In this document: positions 11,120 through 22,835 of the stretch, piece by piece | Layout: the number at the start of each line of letters is the position of its first letter | Numbering within the stretch: position 1 is the stretch's first letter | From: Magicicada septendecula | Taxonomy: Eukaryota; Arthropoda; Insecta; Hemiptera; Cicadidae | Length of the DNA stretch: 64,000 bases | Assembly: GCA_034769895.1 (NCBI GenBank) | Contig: CM068375.1 | Location: 258,447,268-258,511,267, forward strand | Direction of reading: 5' to 3' | Notes under the pieces: generated by a model | The model's database searches: none | Told to the model about the DNA's origin: nothing | The model's input: only the letters and a program-made list of their open reading frames with translations | Translations under genes and position numbers: made by a program

Positions 11120-13994
11120 AGTTACAAAGTTATTTTTAAGCAAATTTATTAATTGCATAAATTAATTGATTTTTTAATTAATTTATCTCGATTACAATTA
11201 TCTACTAAGATATGCTTTCTCGTGCCACGCGTTGGGCACCATATACAAAGTTAGTTCTTTATGCAAATTTATTACATGCCTAAATTAATTGATGTTTAAT
11301 TGTTAATTTTATATATGTTTATGAAAGTGATGTCTGTACGAACTTCATCGTATATCTCTGCTTTATTTAGCCCCGCTGTTGGGAAGCCAAATGCAAATAT
11401 GATTTTATGCGAATTTTGTTTCATACATTAATTGAATTGTTAATTAACTTAATAAAATTATGTCCATTACTCACTCAATTAAATTCCGAACTACACATTG
11501 GCGTGTCATTACAATATTATATTTTGTATATCATTTAGCATTAATTAATTGACATATAAATCCGTATAATAAATTATCATTTATTTACTTTAGTTAATAG
11601 TGTCCCTATAACTGTGTCTTTGCGTTACTGCTTGTGCTTACTGCTCCAGGTTGGGCATGCCATATACAATGATACGTTTGTATACCATTAATTTTAAATA
11701 CGCCCCGCGTTCAGGAGCACCATATGCAAACATGTGTTTTGGTCATACGTATGATATTTCCATTTGCCATACGTTGGTTGTGTCATATGTGAATGTGTCT
11801 ATGCATAAATTAATTATCTTTTGTAATATTGGATACATTTATTGACTAATTGTGCAATTAGAAATGTGTGATTTTACATACCTTTATCGTTTGTCTTTTT
11901 CTTCTTCACGCCCTTTGATTTGAGCGCCAATTTTACTGATATGCTTGCATAGTTTAATTATTCGTTAATTAATCAAACTTGAATTAACTAGGTCAACAAT
12001 AATAATATGACTCGGACACCATAAATATTTGTGAACAATATTAATTTATTTTATATACTCAAAATCACTTTCAAATTCAGAAAATAAAGTTAGTGTTACT
12101 ACACGATACCTTAAGATACATTAAGTTGCTATATCGTCTGTTACATCTCTAATATCTCATCTACTAATCGATAAGTATTTAATTAATCACTCTAAAATTG
12201 CAACATACTCTACTTTATGGATTCATATTCTCATTCGGCTTTACTCAAAGAAGTTAAATAAATATTTAGTCAACTCAGTGGCGTTCTTTGTGAGTGACAG
12301 GACAGTAGCTACCTAATCTAATAATACATAAATAGTAATGATTTACTTGGCGTATGTATCCAATTCAACGGCGATTACCTGCGAAGTTCTCCATTCTCCG
12401 GCGAGATCCTGGTTGTTGATAGCGGGGTTAATCCTCTCCACATCGTTTTGAATTGGCACTCTCCACCTTCACTTCACTTTACACTCCGTCGACGACACTA
12501 TTTCGTTCCGCATTCGTTTCAGAATCGTTCATTAACGGAAATTATTAACTGCGGTCATTCGAATTATGCTTAATTGTCTTTTAACACTTTCACGTGCGGT
12601 TTTTCCGTTACTCTCGGTACACGTACGTTAATAGTTCATGCTGTGTTCAATTAGTGCGATCGTTCCACTCATGAATCATTTTATTATGAGAATTTAAGTG
12701 TTTATTTGGTACAATGGTAAATTAATTCGTGACGTGATTTCACTATCTTTGTTTCATGTCACCTACGTCACCGTATAGTGATATATTATTAATATTTTAT
12801 CACACTCGTTCGATTCATAAGATTGAATGTATAATAAAGTCTGATTGAAGTTAATTCCACATTGTCTTAATAATTGAATCCCACGATCTAACGAATTCTC
12901 TTAATACACGAGTAAGTTCTACAGTTAATTTACCAATTCATCACTCCACTACCTAATTTCGGCGTACTAACAGTCTTGCATGATTTCCGACTCACTCCCG
13001 AATAATCTAACTGCTTGTATGAATAAAATTTTTACAACTGTCCTAAAAGACTCTGACTGACAATAAACTCTTAAACGGTCCGCATTGAAAACTGAAATAA
13101 ACTGTCGAAACTGGAATTGAAAACTGACTAACTGCTTGAACTGAAAATTAAAATAAACTGACCCCCGTTCTCTGCGAACACCTAATTTTATGTCTTCAGT
13201 ATCTCGACCCTCTCCACGTCTCGTATACTCTTCCTACCATCTCTGCCCTTATTGGCTTTTCGTCTCCGATTCTGCGAAGACTCCTCCTAGATACTCGAGC
13301 TGGCCCCCTTGTCTATTTCCTCATTCGTTCTTCACCATCGTTTCCATGGTGATGTCATCTTAACACCCGCCTTTACCCGCTTACTCCTTGTTCCTGGTAG
13401 GTCAATCTAGACCCCTCTCTAAAAGTCTTGCTGTTTGCTCCTCCTCCACCGTATGACGACCGATCTAATTACACGGCTGTCTGTCACCCGATTGTGTTAC
13501 GTTTCCTTTTGGTCCTTCCCAAGCAATTTCCGTCCAGCACATGTGTGTCTCATAACTCGGGTGTGTCGAATCGTCGTATTGTCCTCGACTTCCTTCGTTA
13601 CGTTCACACGCTGTTGGTGGTACACTTCCAGGAATGAACATCTGCTCTGCAGTTCTCCTAGATGCCCTAACTTTTTGCTGGTAAACAAGTTACCCGCTGT
13701 GTCGCTGCGTGGTCTATTGTTCCTAATAGAGTCCGTTCGTATACTGCCTTTGTGGAATATGTCTCATCCATGTGCAGTCGCTAACTCCCACGTGTGGATC
13801 GACAAATACTTGCGTCAAACATCTGCTGTGGCTGAGGCATTGTCTTTCGTAACGGAGCCTATTTCGTAGCTAATGTGGCGCATGTGTTATTGTCTAACGG
13901 CGGCCGGTTGGCTATAACATGCATCACTTTTGACAGTTGACGCCCGCTACTGTGCCGTTTTACTAAAAAAAAAAATTCTTTACAATAATTGCTT
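11120..13994 (-). mobile_element. Non-coding LTR-like insert in the hAT transposase
   Basis: Transposase homology stops at about 11118 and resumes at 13998, so about 2.9 kb is inserted. TAGT at about 11118-11121 and again just before the resumed reading could be a 4-bp target duplication, but the edges are not certain. On the minus strand it starts TGTAAAGC and contains a GC-richer 0.9-kb block (13050-13960). It then has AT-rich sequence and an array of primer-binding-site-like motifs near its far end. No gag or pol was found; the forward 144-codon frame at 13435 looks like chance. Best guess: a decayed solo LTR plus leader, or a non-autonomous LTR element. Confidence 0.5.
11222..11930 (-). 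repeat. Iterated PBS-like motif (about seven degenerate copies)
   Basis: On the minus strand the motif resembles TGGCGCCCAACGTGGGGC, the tRNA-Lys1,2 type primer-binding site. Copies on the plus strand lie near 11222, 11369, 11488, 11641, 11701, 11764 and 11907. They are 60-150 bp apart and each is embedded in AT-rich DNA with a nearby TTGCATATGG or TGTATATGG. Clearest copies: GCGTTGGGCACCATATAC (11229) and CGCCCCGCGTTCAGGAGCAC (11701). Confidence 0.5.
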
Positions 13995-13997
13995 TAC

Positions 13998-14743
13998 ATA
14001 GTAAAGCTTTACAAAAATATGACGTTGCTCTTTCAGAGGCAATCAAAATGATATCTCAAGTAAAAGATGTTTAGTCAAAACTCGTACTGAGTCCGCATTC
14101 AAGGAAATGATAAGTAACGCAAAAACTGTTGCCGAAGAAGTTGATGCGGAAATTGAATTTCCCTTAGCTACCCGTCCCCGTCCCAGAAAAAGATTTTTTA
14201 ATTATGAGATTGTCGAGGTTGTGGATGAACCCATCTCTGATCCAGAAAGCAATTTCAAAATAAATTTCTACTATTATTTGCTAGATACCGCGATATCAAA
14301 ATTAGACAAACGATTCGAACTTTTAAATGAAAACATCTCCTTTTCCTTTTTACAAAATATTAAGTTAACAATTGGAAAAATTTAAATTCTGAGAAAAAAA
14401 GAACGCTCTGTTTAAATTTACAGCAGAAATTGAGTAATGGTTCAGAATCGACACAACCCCGTTAAATATTTTCAATTATTTGTTTTCAAACAGTTTAGTT
14501 TCAGTATTTTCGAATTTGTCAACCTCACTAAGAATTTATTTGACATTACCAGTCACAGTGGCTCACAGTGAAAGATCTTTTTCAAAGTTAAAATTAGTTA
14601 AAAATTATCTTAGGTCAGCAATATCGCAAACTAGATTGACTAATTTATCTATAATTAGTATTAAACATGAAACTCGTATTGAAGTAAGTGACATTGTTAG
14701 GGATTTTGCGAATGCAAAGGCACGAAAAGTAAATTTTTTGTAA
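13998..14743 (+). pseudogene. hAT element 2 transposase, C-terminal part
   Basis: The reading resumes with SKALQKYDVALSEAIKMIS and continues, after a stop near 14071, into the frame at 14107 (EMISNAKTVAEEVDAEIEF, then RPRPRKRFFNYE). A gap follows, then the hAT C-terminal dimerisation segment at about 14540-14743 (TLPVTVAHSERSFSKLKLVK, then NYLRSAISQTRLTNLSIIS). The final stop is a natural terminus about 300 bp before the right TIR. Confidence 0.85.
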
Positions 14744-15139
14744 CTTTGTAAGTTATATTAGTTATTTATAATAAATAAACATTACTTACTAATTCAATTT
14801 TTATTTTTGTTTCATTATACTTGTAAAATGAGGCAATAAACTATTTAACATAAATAAAAAAAGTTGGTTTCTATATAACCCCAGATATCCTGAATAACGG
14901 CTTACTCCTATTTTCCCATCCAGTTTTGTAAGTAATTTGATGTGATGTGGGATGGTGTTTGTAATAAACTGATAGGTTTCAAGTGTAACGACTGGATAAC
15001 GGAGGTTCTCGCACCCGAGGCCCGGATAGGCTAGGGCTGCCACTGGGTATAACGTTAGATTTAAACATAAAGTCGTTTCGTTCTTTTCGTATTCATGTTG
15101 CCAGATGTATTCTCACCCAGGTTAGGGCACTTCTTCATA

Positions 15140-15580
15140 CAGGGTGTAATTACGGGAGGGACGAACAGGACCGCTCCCCCCCCTCACAGGGTCAATAAAG
15201 TTGAATTTCGTTAATCCCTTAATTTTTAGGCTGGTTTTATTTTTTATTCAGCTGTGTACGCTAACATAGTAGTAAACTATACAAACAGGTTTATTGCGCA
15301 GCATTTGCGTTTGAAATATTAAATATAGGAAATCAATTCAGTCAAAGTATACAATGTTCTATTCTCAATGTCAATGTAATGTCAATTCTATCTTGTAAAC
15401 AATGTTTCAATGGCGCATATTATTATTATGTTGTTACCGTTTACTTTAATGGAACTGATTTCAGCCACTTTAATGTCAGTAATGTTGACTAGTCCTAACC
15501 TGTGTTTTCTCTAGTGAAGCCGACCCGACTCCGAACCCCCCCCCCCCCCCCCCATTGGCCAAATTCTAGCTATGCCACTG
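15140..15580. mobile_element. Short hAT-type MITE
   Basis: The left end CAGGGTGTAATTACGGGAGG and the right end, read inward as CAGTGGCATAGCTAGAATTT, resemble the common CAGGGGCGTAGCTA class of hAT ends. Flanks TCTTCATA (15132-15139) and TCTTCAGA (15581-15588) match at 7 of 8 positions as a target duplication. There is no coding capacity. Confidence 0.55.
15536..15553. repeat. Poly-C tract
   Basis: Eighteen consecutive C, inside the MITE near its right end. C/G runs are common just inside this class of hAT ends. Confidence 0.95.
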
Positions 15581-16838
15581 TCTTCAGATGTTTATGATAA
15601 TTTAACTCTCTCAAAATAAGCACTTACATTAAGCAAAAAAAAATATATAGACATATCAAAAAACTCGTAACTAGGAAAACTATTTTTCTTTACTCGTGAA
15701 TTAATCATTACTGTTTATTGAAAAATTAAAATTCAATTGGCAAATTTATATAACATATGCGGTTCCGTTATATTTTTGTTAATGGTTGCAGCGTCTGTTT
15801 ACTAAATGCTGTTTTTGCTAAGCGATAAAATTATTCAAACACAGAATAATTTGTAGTGACATGTTTCTAACACAGATCAGTATAATAATATTACGAGCAC
15901 TGCGTGTACACGTTACACACACACACATAATTCGTGTGGCGACGCTATGGCATCACAAACATGCGAGTACAGAGTATACGAAACGCTACGTATTAGGAGA
16001 CTAGGAGTAAGGCGCAGTACAGCATGGCGCCACTAGCGTTTAGTGTTTGGCATGTTGCGCTTGGAGAGAATTTAAAATAGAGAAGTACAGTCAGCTGATG
16101 TTGTTGACTAACAAAACACATTTAGATAAACAAAACAACCTCCTGTACAAACATGCCGCCCTTATGGTGTTGTTGTTTACTTTTAGTTTGTGTTGTTGTT
16201 TTGCTAAATAAATGACGTCATTCGCTGCATCCTGCCCCACCACCATTGATCTCGTTTTATTTATAGGTAAGCGGTGTATGTCAACACAGCACACCAAGTG
16301 AAATGTTTTTGATAGGTAGCACCAAGGTTTCTCCAGCAACCTTTTTTGAAAATTGTTGTTATTCTGTTTCTGAATGTTGATCTTCACAAATATAAACAAA
16401 TAATTATTTTTCTAATTAATTATATTTCTTGTACCACTATAATTAACTTTTTCCTACAGTTACCAAATTAATAGTAAAAACAAAACTGGACCTAATATTT
16501 TGAATTGAATGTTAAATAACTGGGTACCTCAACACATATAAATAAAAAGGTTGTCAAAACGAAAATTAGCATTTAAGAAACTGTAATATCTTAGTGCATG
16601 GATAATTGTTGTTTACTTAAAAATATTTATAAAGTTTGGGACAGGAAATGAAATAATTTAGAAATTTTGCTAACATCACTTGAAATCACTTAGAAAATAG
16701 TGTGCAATGTACTAATACTTTAAGTGATGATAACAAGTTAAATCCTTAAATTTTTAGTGACCGTCAATCAATGAATTTTTTAGTGGATGGTTAGTGAGGA
16801 TCGGTCAAAAATAACACAAATTTTAACTATTTTGCATT

Positions 16839-16870
16839 GACGTTTCGACAATATTTATTGTCATCTTCAG
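16839..16870 (-). ncRNA. Hammerhead ribozyme-like core
   Basis: On the minus strand: CTGAAGA, T, a 7-bp helix GACAATA/TATTGTC with an AA loop, then GAAAC directly followed by GTC. This matches the hammerhead order CUGANGA - helix II - GAAA - helix III - UH, with a minimal loopless helix III. Penelope-like elements are known to carry such minimal hammerheads. Helix I pairing is poor, so activity is doubtful. Confidence 0.45.
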
Positions 16871-17524
16871 GACCTGTGTATGAAATACAAAAGAAATGTC
16901 AAACACAACTGAACAATTAAATATTTGGGTGAATGTGTTCGTGTATGTGAGTGTGTGCGTGCGTATGTATGTATCATTGTATATGTGAAGACTTATGATA
17001 GTTTGTTTACATCTTCAAATTATCTTTAAGAAAACGAGCAAATTATAGTATGAGAGAACTTAATTTATACAGTATTACAATTTTAATTACTAAATGTAAT
17101 GGTATTTTAATTAATTAAACAAACAGTAATCAACAATTGGATATTAGATTGGTACATAAATTGTTTATACCTACAGCAGTCAACATATAGCAAAGTAAAA
17201 TATATTACCTATAACTAAAACAGATTAGGGGATGTTCACTACGTAATTATTGAGGTAACTACGATGTTCAAAGATGTTACATACACGTATCACTATGATG
17301 ATAACAAGGTAAGGTGTTGATCTTTTAAAACTGTGGAATGTACAGAAAGTTACTTATGCAAAATTGATATAAGGTACCGTATGTCTATAACAAACTGTAT
17401 CTGTAATAAACTAATATAGGTAGCATTATTTTAAAATGTTGTCTTGATTATTCATCTCTTCTTTCACAGCACTAACACTTAACTAAAAATGAACTTTTTT
17501 CATGTGAAACTTACTAATTTTATT

Positions 17525-17558
17525 GGACGCGTTTCGGCTTAGTATCCGCCTTCTTCAG
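17525..17558 (-). ncRNA. Hammerhead ribozyme-like core
   Basis: On the minus strand: CTGAAGA, A, helix GGC/GCC with a 9-nt loop, then GAAACGCGTC. The tail gives the AC-G/C-GU loopless helix III typical of Penelope-associated hammerheads. Only one base pair of helix I is evident beside the core. Confidence 0.45.
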
Positions 17559-18589
17559 CTTTGGTAACAGACTGCCAGCATTTTGTAACGGTTGTGTGGA
17601 AGGTGAAGTGGGGGTGGTGTGTGGAGGAAGGGGATTGGCGCGGGGATTCAACTTACTGTTTGTTTTCTGTATAATTGTGTCACATTGTGTTATATGGCTT
17701 CAAATCAAAAACTTTCACTTACTAGATGAGTATTTTGTGTTTGTGTAATAACTAATTGTCTTATGGAGTGGGAGTGTCTAATTGAACTATAAAATATAAG
17801 TGGGATTTTCTGAGTGATGTAGTCTACCAATGTGATGATTACAGTAAATTGCCTATCACTGAAATAATATGACTTACCCACAACCAGATTTTCCAAAATG
17901 GGATTAAAAGTGTAGTAATAGAAATAGCAAGTACTTTTTTATCTGCACAGTTTTATAGAAAATTTATATTCTCTTCATTTAAGAATTATTTTGTGACAAT
18001 TACCGTATGTTATGAAGAATAAAAATTTTGGGCACACAGTTTTCAAGTCTAACTGGAAAATTAGTAACAATATCTTAATAAAGTGAATTATTACTGAGTA
18101 GTGAAGGGTGTATCAGTTGACTGACATCTACTCAGAATTACACGTGCAACATCATTAGAACGATAATACATTACTTTTGCATGACTTTGTTACAGTAGGA
18201 GAGCCAGATTAGATTGAGAATCTGAATTCATTTTAAACATGTGAATTCATTCTTTTAAGTTAATTTTGTTAATAAGAGTGCAGTTAAGTGTTTTGTTTTA
18301 TAGTTATTTTATTTAGTGTATAATAGTAAACAGTAAAAAGAAAGTTCGATTGAAAAAGACAGGCGAAGTACAGAGCGAAGGTGTTCATTAAATAAGAGCT
18401 GAATTCACAGTACACCATTCCTCATATATAGCTGCAATCCCAGCAAACATTTTCCCAAGCAATGCCCAATCAACTATATGCTATTCCTCAGTCCAAAGAG
18501 ACAGAAAATATGGCTTAGCAGGAACTAACATATAACAACAATATAAAGCATCAAAGAAGTCCTAATGATGACAGGCAACAAAACCAAAA

Positions 18590-19560
18590 TCAGGTAAATA
18601 GCTATTGGTTAGCTACCCACAACAAATATAGTGTCCTTGCTGTTGAAGACACGCAGCATGCTAATGACTCAACATATGCCAAGATGAAACCTTCACCAAT
18701 TGTCATAGACAGCATGGAACAGATTCAGCTACTGTGTCACTTATTATATTTTGAATTAACTGAGAATAAATGTCTCTACACAACTAAGGCACTTGCTACA
18801 ACATAAGTCAAAATACACACAAATAAAAGCCACACATATACAAAAATCCTTAAAACTCTGGATGAAAAGACTCAGAATACAAAACATACAAACCCAGAAC
18901 TGAGCGAACTTTCCATGTTGTACTAAAAAACATTCACCACTCAACTAATATAAATGAAATTAAAGCTGCCTCAAATGATCTTGGTTACAAAATTGTAAAC
19001 ATCTAAAATTCCACTAAAACGGAGACAATCTACATATAATCAAAATGCCTCTGCCTTGTTCTTCCTAGATCTTCAACAGGTGAGTAATAATAAAGACATT
19101 TATGATAACAAGTTACTGTTGAATTCAGTAGTAACATTTGAAGCACCACATCCTAAAAGAACTATTCATCAGTGTGTGCATTGCCAGAGTTATGAACATA
19201 CGAAAAGTAAATATACTTATGTCACTACCGACTCAAAACACAAAGTTTTACCTTATAGCCTGAACCAGTTTTCGCTTATTATAAGCTTCGTCAAAGTCTG
19301 CCTAATACTTTTACATTTTTAGCAATAAAAAACTTTGTGTTCAGAGTCGGTAGTGACATAAGTATATTTAGTTAATCAACGGACACATCATGGACAACGA
19401 AATCCAAGAATACAAAAATTTTTTGTCATAAGAATCTTGCTGCGTAAAATGTAAAGGAAGACTGTCCAAGATAAACAAAGATAAATGTGTCAGATGTGTA
19501 AGCTGTAATCAAAGTCACCCTGAAAACCACAGGAGTTGTATTGTTCACCAACAGTTGATA
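18590..19560 (+). pseudogene. Jockey ORF1 (gag-like nucleic-acid-binding protein)
   Basis: Recognisable pieces in order: YWLATHNKYSVLA (about 18604); KCLYTTKALATT and TYTKILKTLDEKTQNTKHTN (18768-18890); NINEIKAASNDLGYKIVNI (about 18946); LDLQQVSNNKDIYD, then FEAPHPKRTIHQCVHCQSYE (19064-19195). After the foldback insert it resumes with SCCVKCKGRLSKINKDK and CVRCVSCNQSHPENHRSC (19435-19545). The CX2C pairs are the Jockey gag zinc knuckles. Several stops make it a pseudogene. The original product would bind the element RNA. Confidence 0.8.
19208..19409 (-). mobile_element. Penelope-derived foldback in Jockey ORF1
   Basis: Arms of about 42 bp (19208-19250 and 19329-19373) around a 70-bp centre, followed by a tail GGACACATCATGGACAACGA ending CCAAG. 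The same arms and tail occur at 22447-22709 and at the ends of the Penelope-like element at 40967-52068. Flanks ATACGAAAA (19198-19206) and ATACAAAAA (19410-19418) are a probable target duplication. Excision restores the Jockey zinc-knuckle reading. The centre holds a hammerhead-like motif on the minus strand (TTGACGAAGC, then GCGAAAAC). Confidence 0.75.
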
Positions 19561-19789
19561 CAAATTATATAATAAATCTCTACGTAGACACCTGGTGAAT
19601 GTCAATCAGCAGCATGTCAAACTCAAAAATCCCAGCATAACACAGACAAACATGCAACTGAGCTCAGTAGTCACGACCACATAAGAAACTAATGACATGA
19701 CAGAGTTAAAAAACATGATGAAGGACCTAATTAGTCAGGTACCAGCATGATGAATCTCCTAGCACAGTAATAAACAAACTATCATAATA

Positions 19790-21355
19790 GCTGAAATTTG
19801 CAGGGTTGTTGTATAAAACGCCAATGGAGTGTGTCAACATAAAAAATAAATTAAAACATTTTTACAAAACATAAATGACAACATAATGTTCATAGCAGAA
19901 GCACACTTTACAAATAAAAGTTAGTTTAGCATACCAAGGTACAGTCTATACCACAGTAATCATACGGATTGGACAGCACATGGAGGTACTGCAATAAACA
20001 TTCATAATGGTAACAAACCTATGAATTGGAAAATACCCCTTGACTGAGGTGAAAACTACCATTCTGGAAAATAGTAACAGTAAAAGATCTGCTGGATTCA
20101 ACCTAATAACAGGTAAAATACTTAATGAGCTACCAACCATAAGTTTTCAAGCAATATGCTACATCTTCAATGCAGTACTAAGGCTGAGTTACTACCCGAG
20201 CCAATAGAAAGTGATGCAGATACCTATGTTAGCAAAACCTGGGAAAACATTTATAAATTATCATCATACTGACCAACAAACCTCCTACCAGTTCTCTCCA
20301 AAGTTTCTGAAAGATACTTCTGGTATGATTAAAACCTGTTTTAGTAAACTGATTCCCAGTCATAAATTCGGCTTTAAGAAGAAACACGGAACTATCGAAC
20401 AGGTGCACAGAATTGAGCAGATAGTCAGCAACACCCTGGAAGAAAAGAACTACTACTCAGCTGCCTTCACCGACATCTCCCAAGTTTTGATGAGGTGTAG
20501 CATCAAGGATTATTTACTAAATATTGTTTTTTAATATTTAATAAAAATGTACTAAATTATTCAAACTAAAAAAAACCTGCTCGTCACTTCTTTCTATTGC
20601 TTGTATTGTATCTATCAGACAGGATTTTCCTCATAAAACATCTGGGTGTGTATACAGACTTATTCTCCATCAAATCTGGGGTACTGGGACAAGGGAGTGT
20701 ACTGGGACCGGTGCTATACTGTTTGTATACAGCCAACCTGCTAACAACCAGAAACACATGGGTTGCAATGGTGTTGATGATACAACAGTATTAGTGGTCC
20801 ATCCAGATTAGTGATACAACATCTGGATGCAAAAGACCACTAGCTAAAATAAAAATTAAAGCCAACATAGCCAAATTAGCTCATGTGACTTTTACTGAGA
20901 AAAGAGATGACTGTCCATCTGTTTCTTTTGACAGCTACACACAGCCACAGATAAACGTCACCTCGTATCTGGGCCTACACATTGACCGATGACTCAGTTG
21001 ACAAAAACACATTTTTATGAAGCAGAAACAGCTTGGTATACAATTTCAAAAACTATACTGGTTGATTGGCAGGCAATCATAGATGAGTTTTAAAAACAAA
21101 GTGTTATCCTAAAACCTGTTTGGACGTATTGCATACAGCTGTGGGGAATGACCAGAAACCCCAAACCTTGGACTACTCCAGTACTTCCAGAAAAAAGCAT
21201 CAGAGCCATCACAAACACCTCATGGTATGTACCCAACTGTGTAATTCAGACATATCTACAAATGCCTTCAGCAACAGAAGAGATAAAACAACAAAGTGCC
21301 AATTACAGCAACAGGTTGGAAAACCATCCCAACGTCTTCACCAAGTAGTTTCAGT
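19790..21355 (+). pseudogene. Jockey ORF2 (endonuclease-reverse transcriptase)
   Basis: The AP-endonuclease start is legible (NANGVCQHK, about 19818; NIMFIAEAHFTNKS, about 19880; YSLYHSNHTDWTAHGGTAI, 19943-20000). A deletion joins it to the RT region: GKILNELPTISFQAI (20110), FGFKKKHGTIEQVHRIEQIV (20371-20430), then GQGSVLGPVLYCLYTANL (20690-20745). SYLGLHIDR follows near 20960 and TSWYVPNCVIQTYLQMPSAT near 21215. The catalytic FADD box is lost in a decayed stretch after 20755. Multiple stops; inactive. Confidence 0.85.
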
Positions 21356-21460
21356 CTAGCAGTGATGAAGCACATAGACTGAAATGTTTCAAAACCTGTG
21401 ATACAGTGGACAGATTTTATTAAGTTGTGGCGACTGTTTCAGAACAGTATGTAATAATTT

Positions 21461-22435
21461 ATAACATATTCACTGTAACAATTGTTTGTAATGGTTCACT
21501 GGAACCACATCCTGCACATCATTTTTCAATAGGTCATTAATATTACTAATTACCTGCTTTAATTCAATTAAAAGAATATGGAAAATGCAAATACACTATC
21601 TTTATAAAGTGTTCACCTTTATTGGGAATATTTCGCATCAGGTTCAATTTGACATGTGCTGAGGACAAAACATTTTGTGACAAATTCTGATAGTGACAAT
21701 CAGGTCACTGTCTTGATTCTTGTACCCCTATGTTTGTTACAATTATACTTTTGTACATTAATCTGAATGTGTACGTTTTTCAAATACTTCAATAACTTGA
21801 TTGAAATGAGACTGTTGTTCTGTATTGAAAGACGCTCAAACCCAATCAGATCAATCATGATCGAATTGGATACATTTATAACTCAGGTAATAGGGTGATA
21901 TTTTTTGTTCTTCAAAGTTCTGTGAATCACTGCTTTCACATTCATTTCTGTTGAACAGAATTTTCTGTTTGCAGTACTCTTCTGTATGGTCATACCTATA
22001 TATTAACTTTTTATGCTGGATACTGAGCAAGGGAGATGTATGCTTGTGTACAAGGTTAAAGAGGCTGTTACCTTAATATCATGTTGATAATTAAGCTGTA
22101 CTTACCTAAAGTTCTTCTGTTAACATAAACTCATATATATGCTCTTTGGTTTGTGTATATCGGTAATCGTGCCCCCTAAAATGTCTTATCCCTTCTGATA
22201 TGTATTTAAATTATACTGAAATATATTGACTACAGATATTCAAGTGTCCATCTAATCAACTGTTTGTAGAAACTATTGTTTTCATTGTTGTGATCTAATG
22301 TTTACAAATCATGAATGCATTCTTATGAATTAACTTCAGTACAATAAAGTACAATTCAGTGTTTTTATAGTTATTTATGTCAGTAGGCATAAGTAATAAA
22401 CAGTGATGAACCAAGTGATCATACATATGACAAAT
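21461..22435. other. Unassigned AT-rich DNA
   Basis: No coding homology. The stretch 22280-22385 shares short blocks with 18230-18310 and 28320-28400 (for example TATAGTTATTT and TGAAT...ATTCTT), perhaps decayed LTR pieces of the gypsy-type element nearby. Confidence 0.35.
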
Positions 22436-22446
22436 AAAGAAAACAT

Positions 22447-22709
22447 AAATATCACTATTGTTTGACGACTCTGAACACTAAGTTTTTTATAAGTAAAATC
22501 GTAAAGATTTACCTTACAGCCTAAACTGGCTTTCACCTTTAAAAGGCTTCTTCAGAGGCCTCTGAAGAAGCCTTTTAAAGGTGAAAGCCGGTTTAGGCTG
22601 TAAGGTAAATCTTTACGATTTTACTTATAAAAAACTTAGTGTTCCGAGTCGTCAAACAATAGTGATATTTAGTTAAGTAACGGACACGTCATGGACAACG
22701 AAATCCAAG
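22447..22709 (-). mobile_element. Penelope-derived palindrome plus tail
   Basis: 22447-22670 is an inverted repeat with 112-bp arms, no spacer (centre at GAGG|CCTC, 22558/22559) and two mismatches by eye. It is followed by the family tail GGACACGTCATGGACAACGA ending CCAAG at 22709. A perfect 11-bp target duplication AAAGAAAACAT flanks it at 22436-22446 and 22710-22720, so palindrome and tail inserted as one unit. Each arm contains CTGAAGAAGCC, then GGTGAAAGCCGG, a hammerhead-like core. Confidence 0.85.
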
Positions 22710-22835
22710 AAAGAAAACATATCAATAACTGAAAAACAATGTGCGTTGTTAACTGACAGTAAGTAATTAACTGACAATAAGTCAATTTAGTAATTAACTG
22801 AAGGGCACATTGTACTATCTAAGCTTACTGGTATA

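Larger units (their letters stand above)
8986..15045 (+). mobile_element. hAT element 2, complete ends, internally interrupted
   Basis: The left end CAGAGGTGGCCCTACCC and the right end, read inward as CAGTGGCAGCCCTAGCC, are imperfect inverted repeats. A perfect 8-bp duplication GGTATAAC flanks it at 8978-8985 and 15046-15053. The interior holds two foldback repeats, a decayed ZMYM1-like transposase and a 2.9-kb insert that splits the transposase. The length, about 6.1 kb, is explained by these insertions. Confidence 0.93.
15581..18389. other. Mostly unassigned; two hammerhead-like motifs
   Basis: About 2.8 kb of AT-rich DNA without coding homology. It holds a degenerate GT/TG run at about 16920-16985 and two minus-strand hammerhead-like motifs listed separately. 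These suggest, but do not prove, old Penelope-like remains. Confidence 0.4.
18390..21460 (+). mobile_element. Jockey-clade LINE, decayed, with a nested insertion
   Basis: Collinear remains of a two-ORF Jockey element: gag-like ORF1 with zinc knuckles, endonuclease, reverse transcriptase and the C-terminal domain, all plus strand and all broken by stops and small deletions. ORF1 is interrupted by a Penelope-derived foldback at 19208-19409. The ends are not sharply defined and no target duplication was found. Confidence 0.85.

Noticed and set aside
11222-11930. Possible tRNA genes because of tRNA-end-like motifs
   Set aside because: Only the acceptor-end complement is matched; there is no anticodon arm or box A/B promoter.
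13435-13869. 144-codon plus-strand frame and its overlapping frames
   Set aside because: Lies in the GC-rich half of the LTR-like insert, is overlapped by other open frames, has odd composition (Cys, Trp, Ser rich) and resembles no family.
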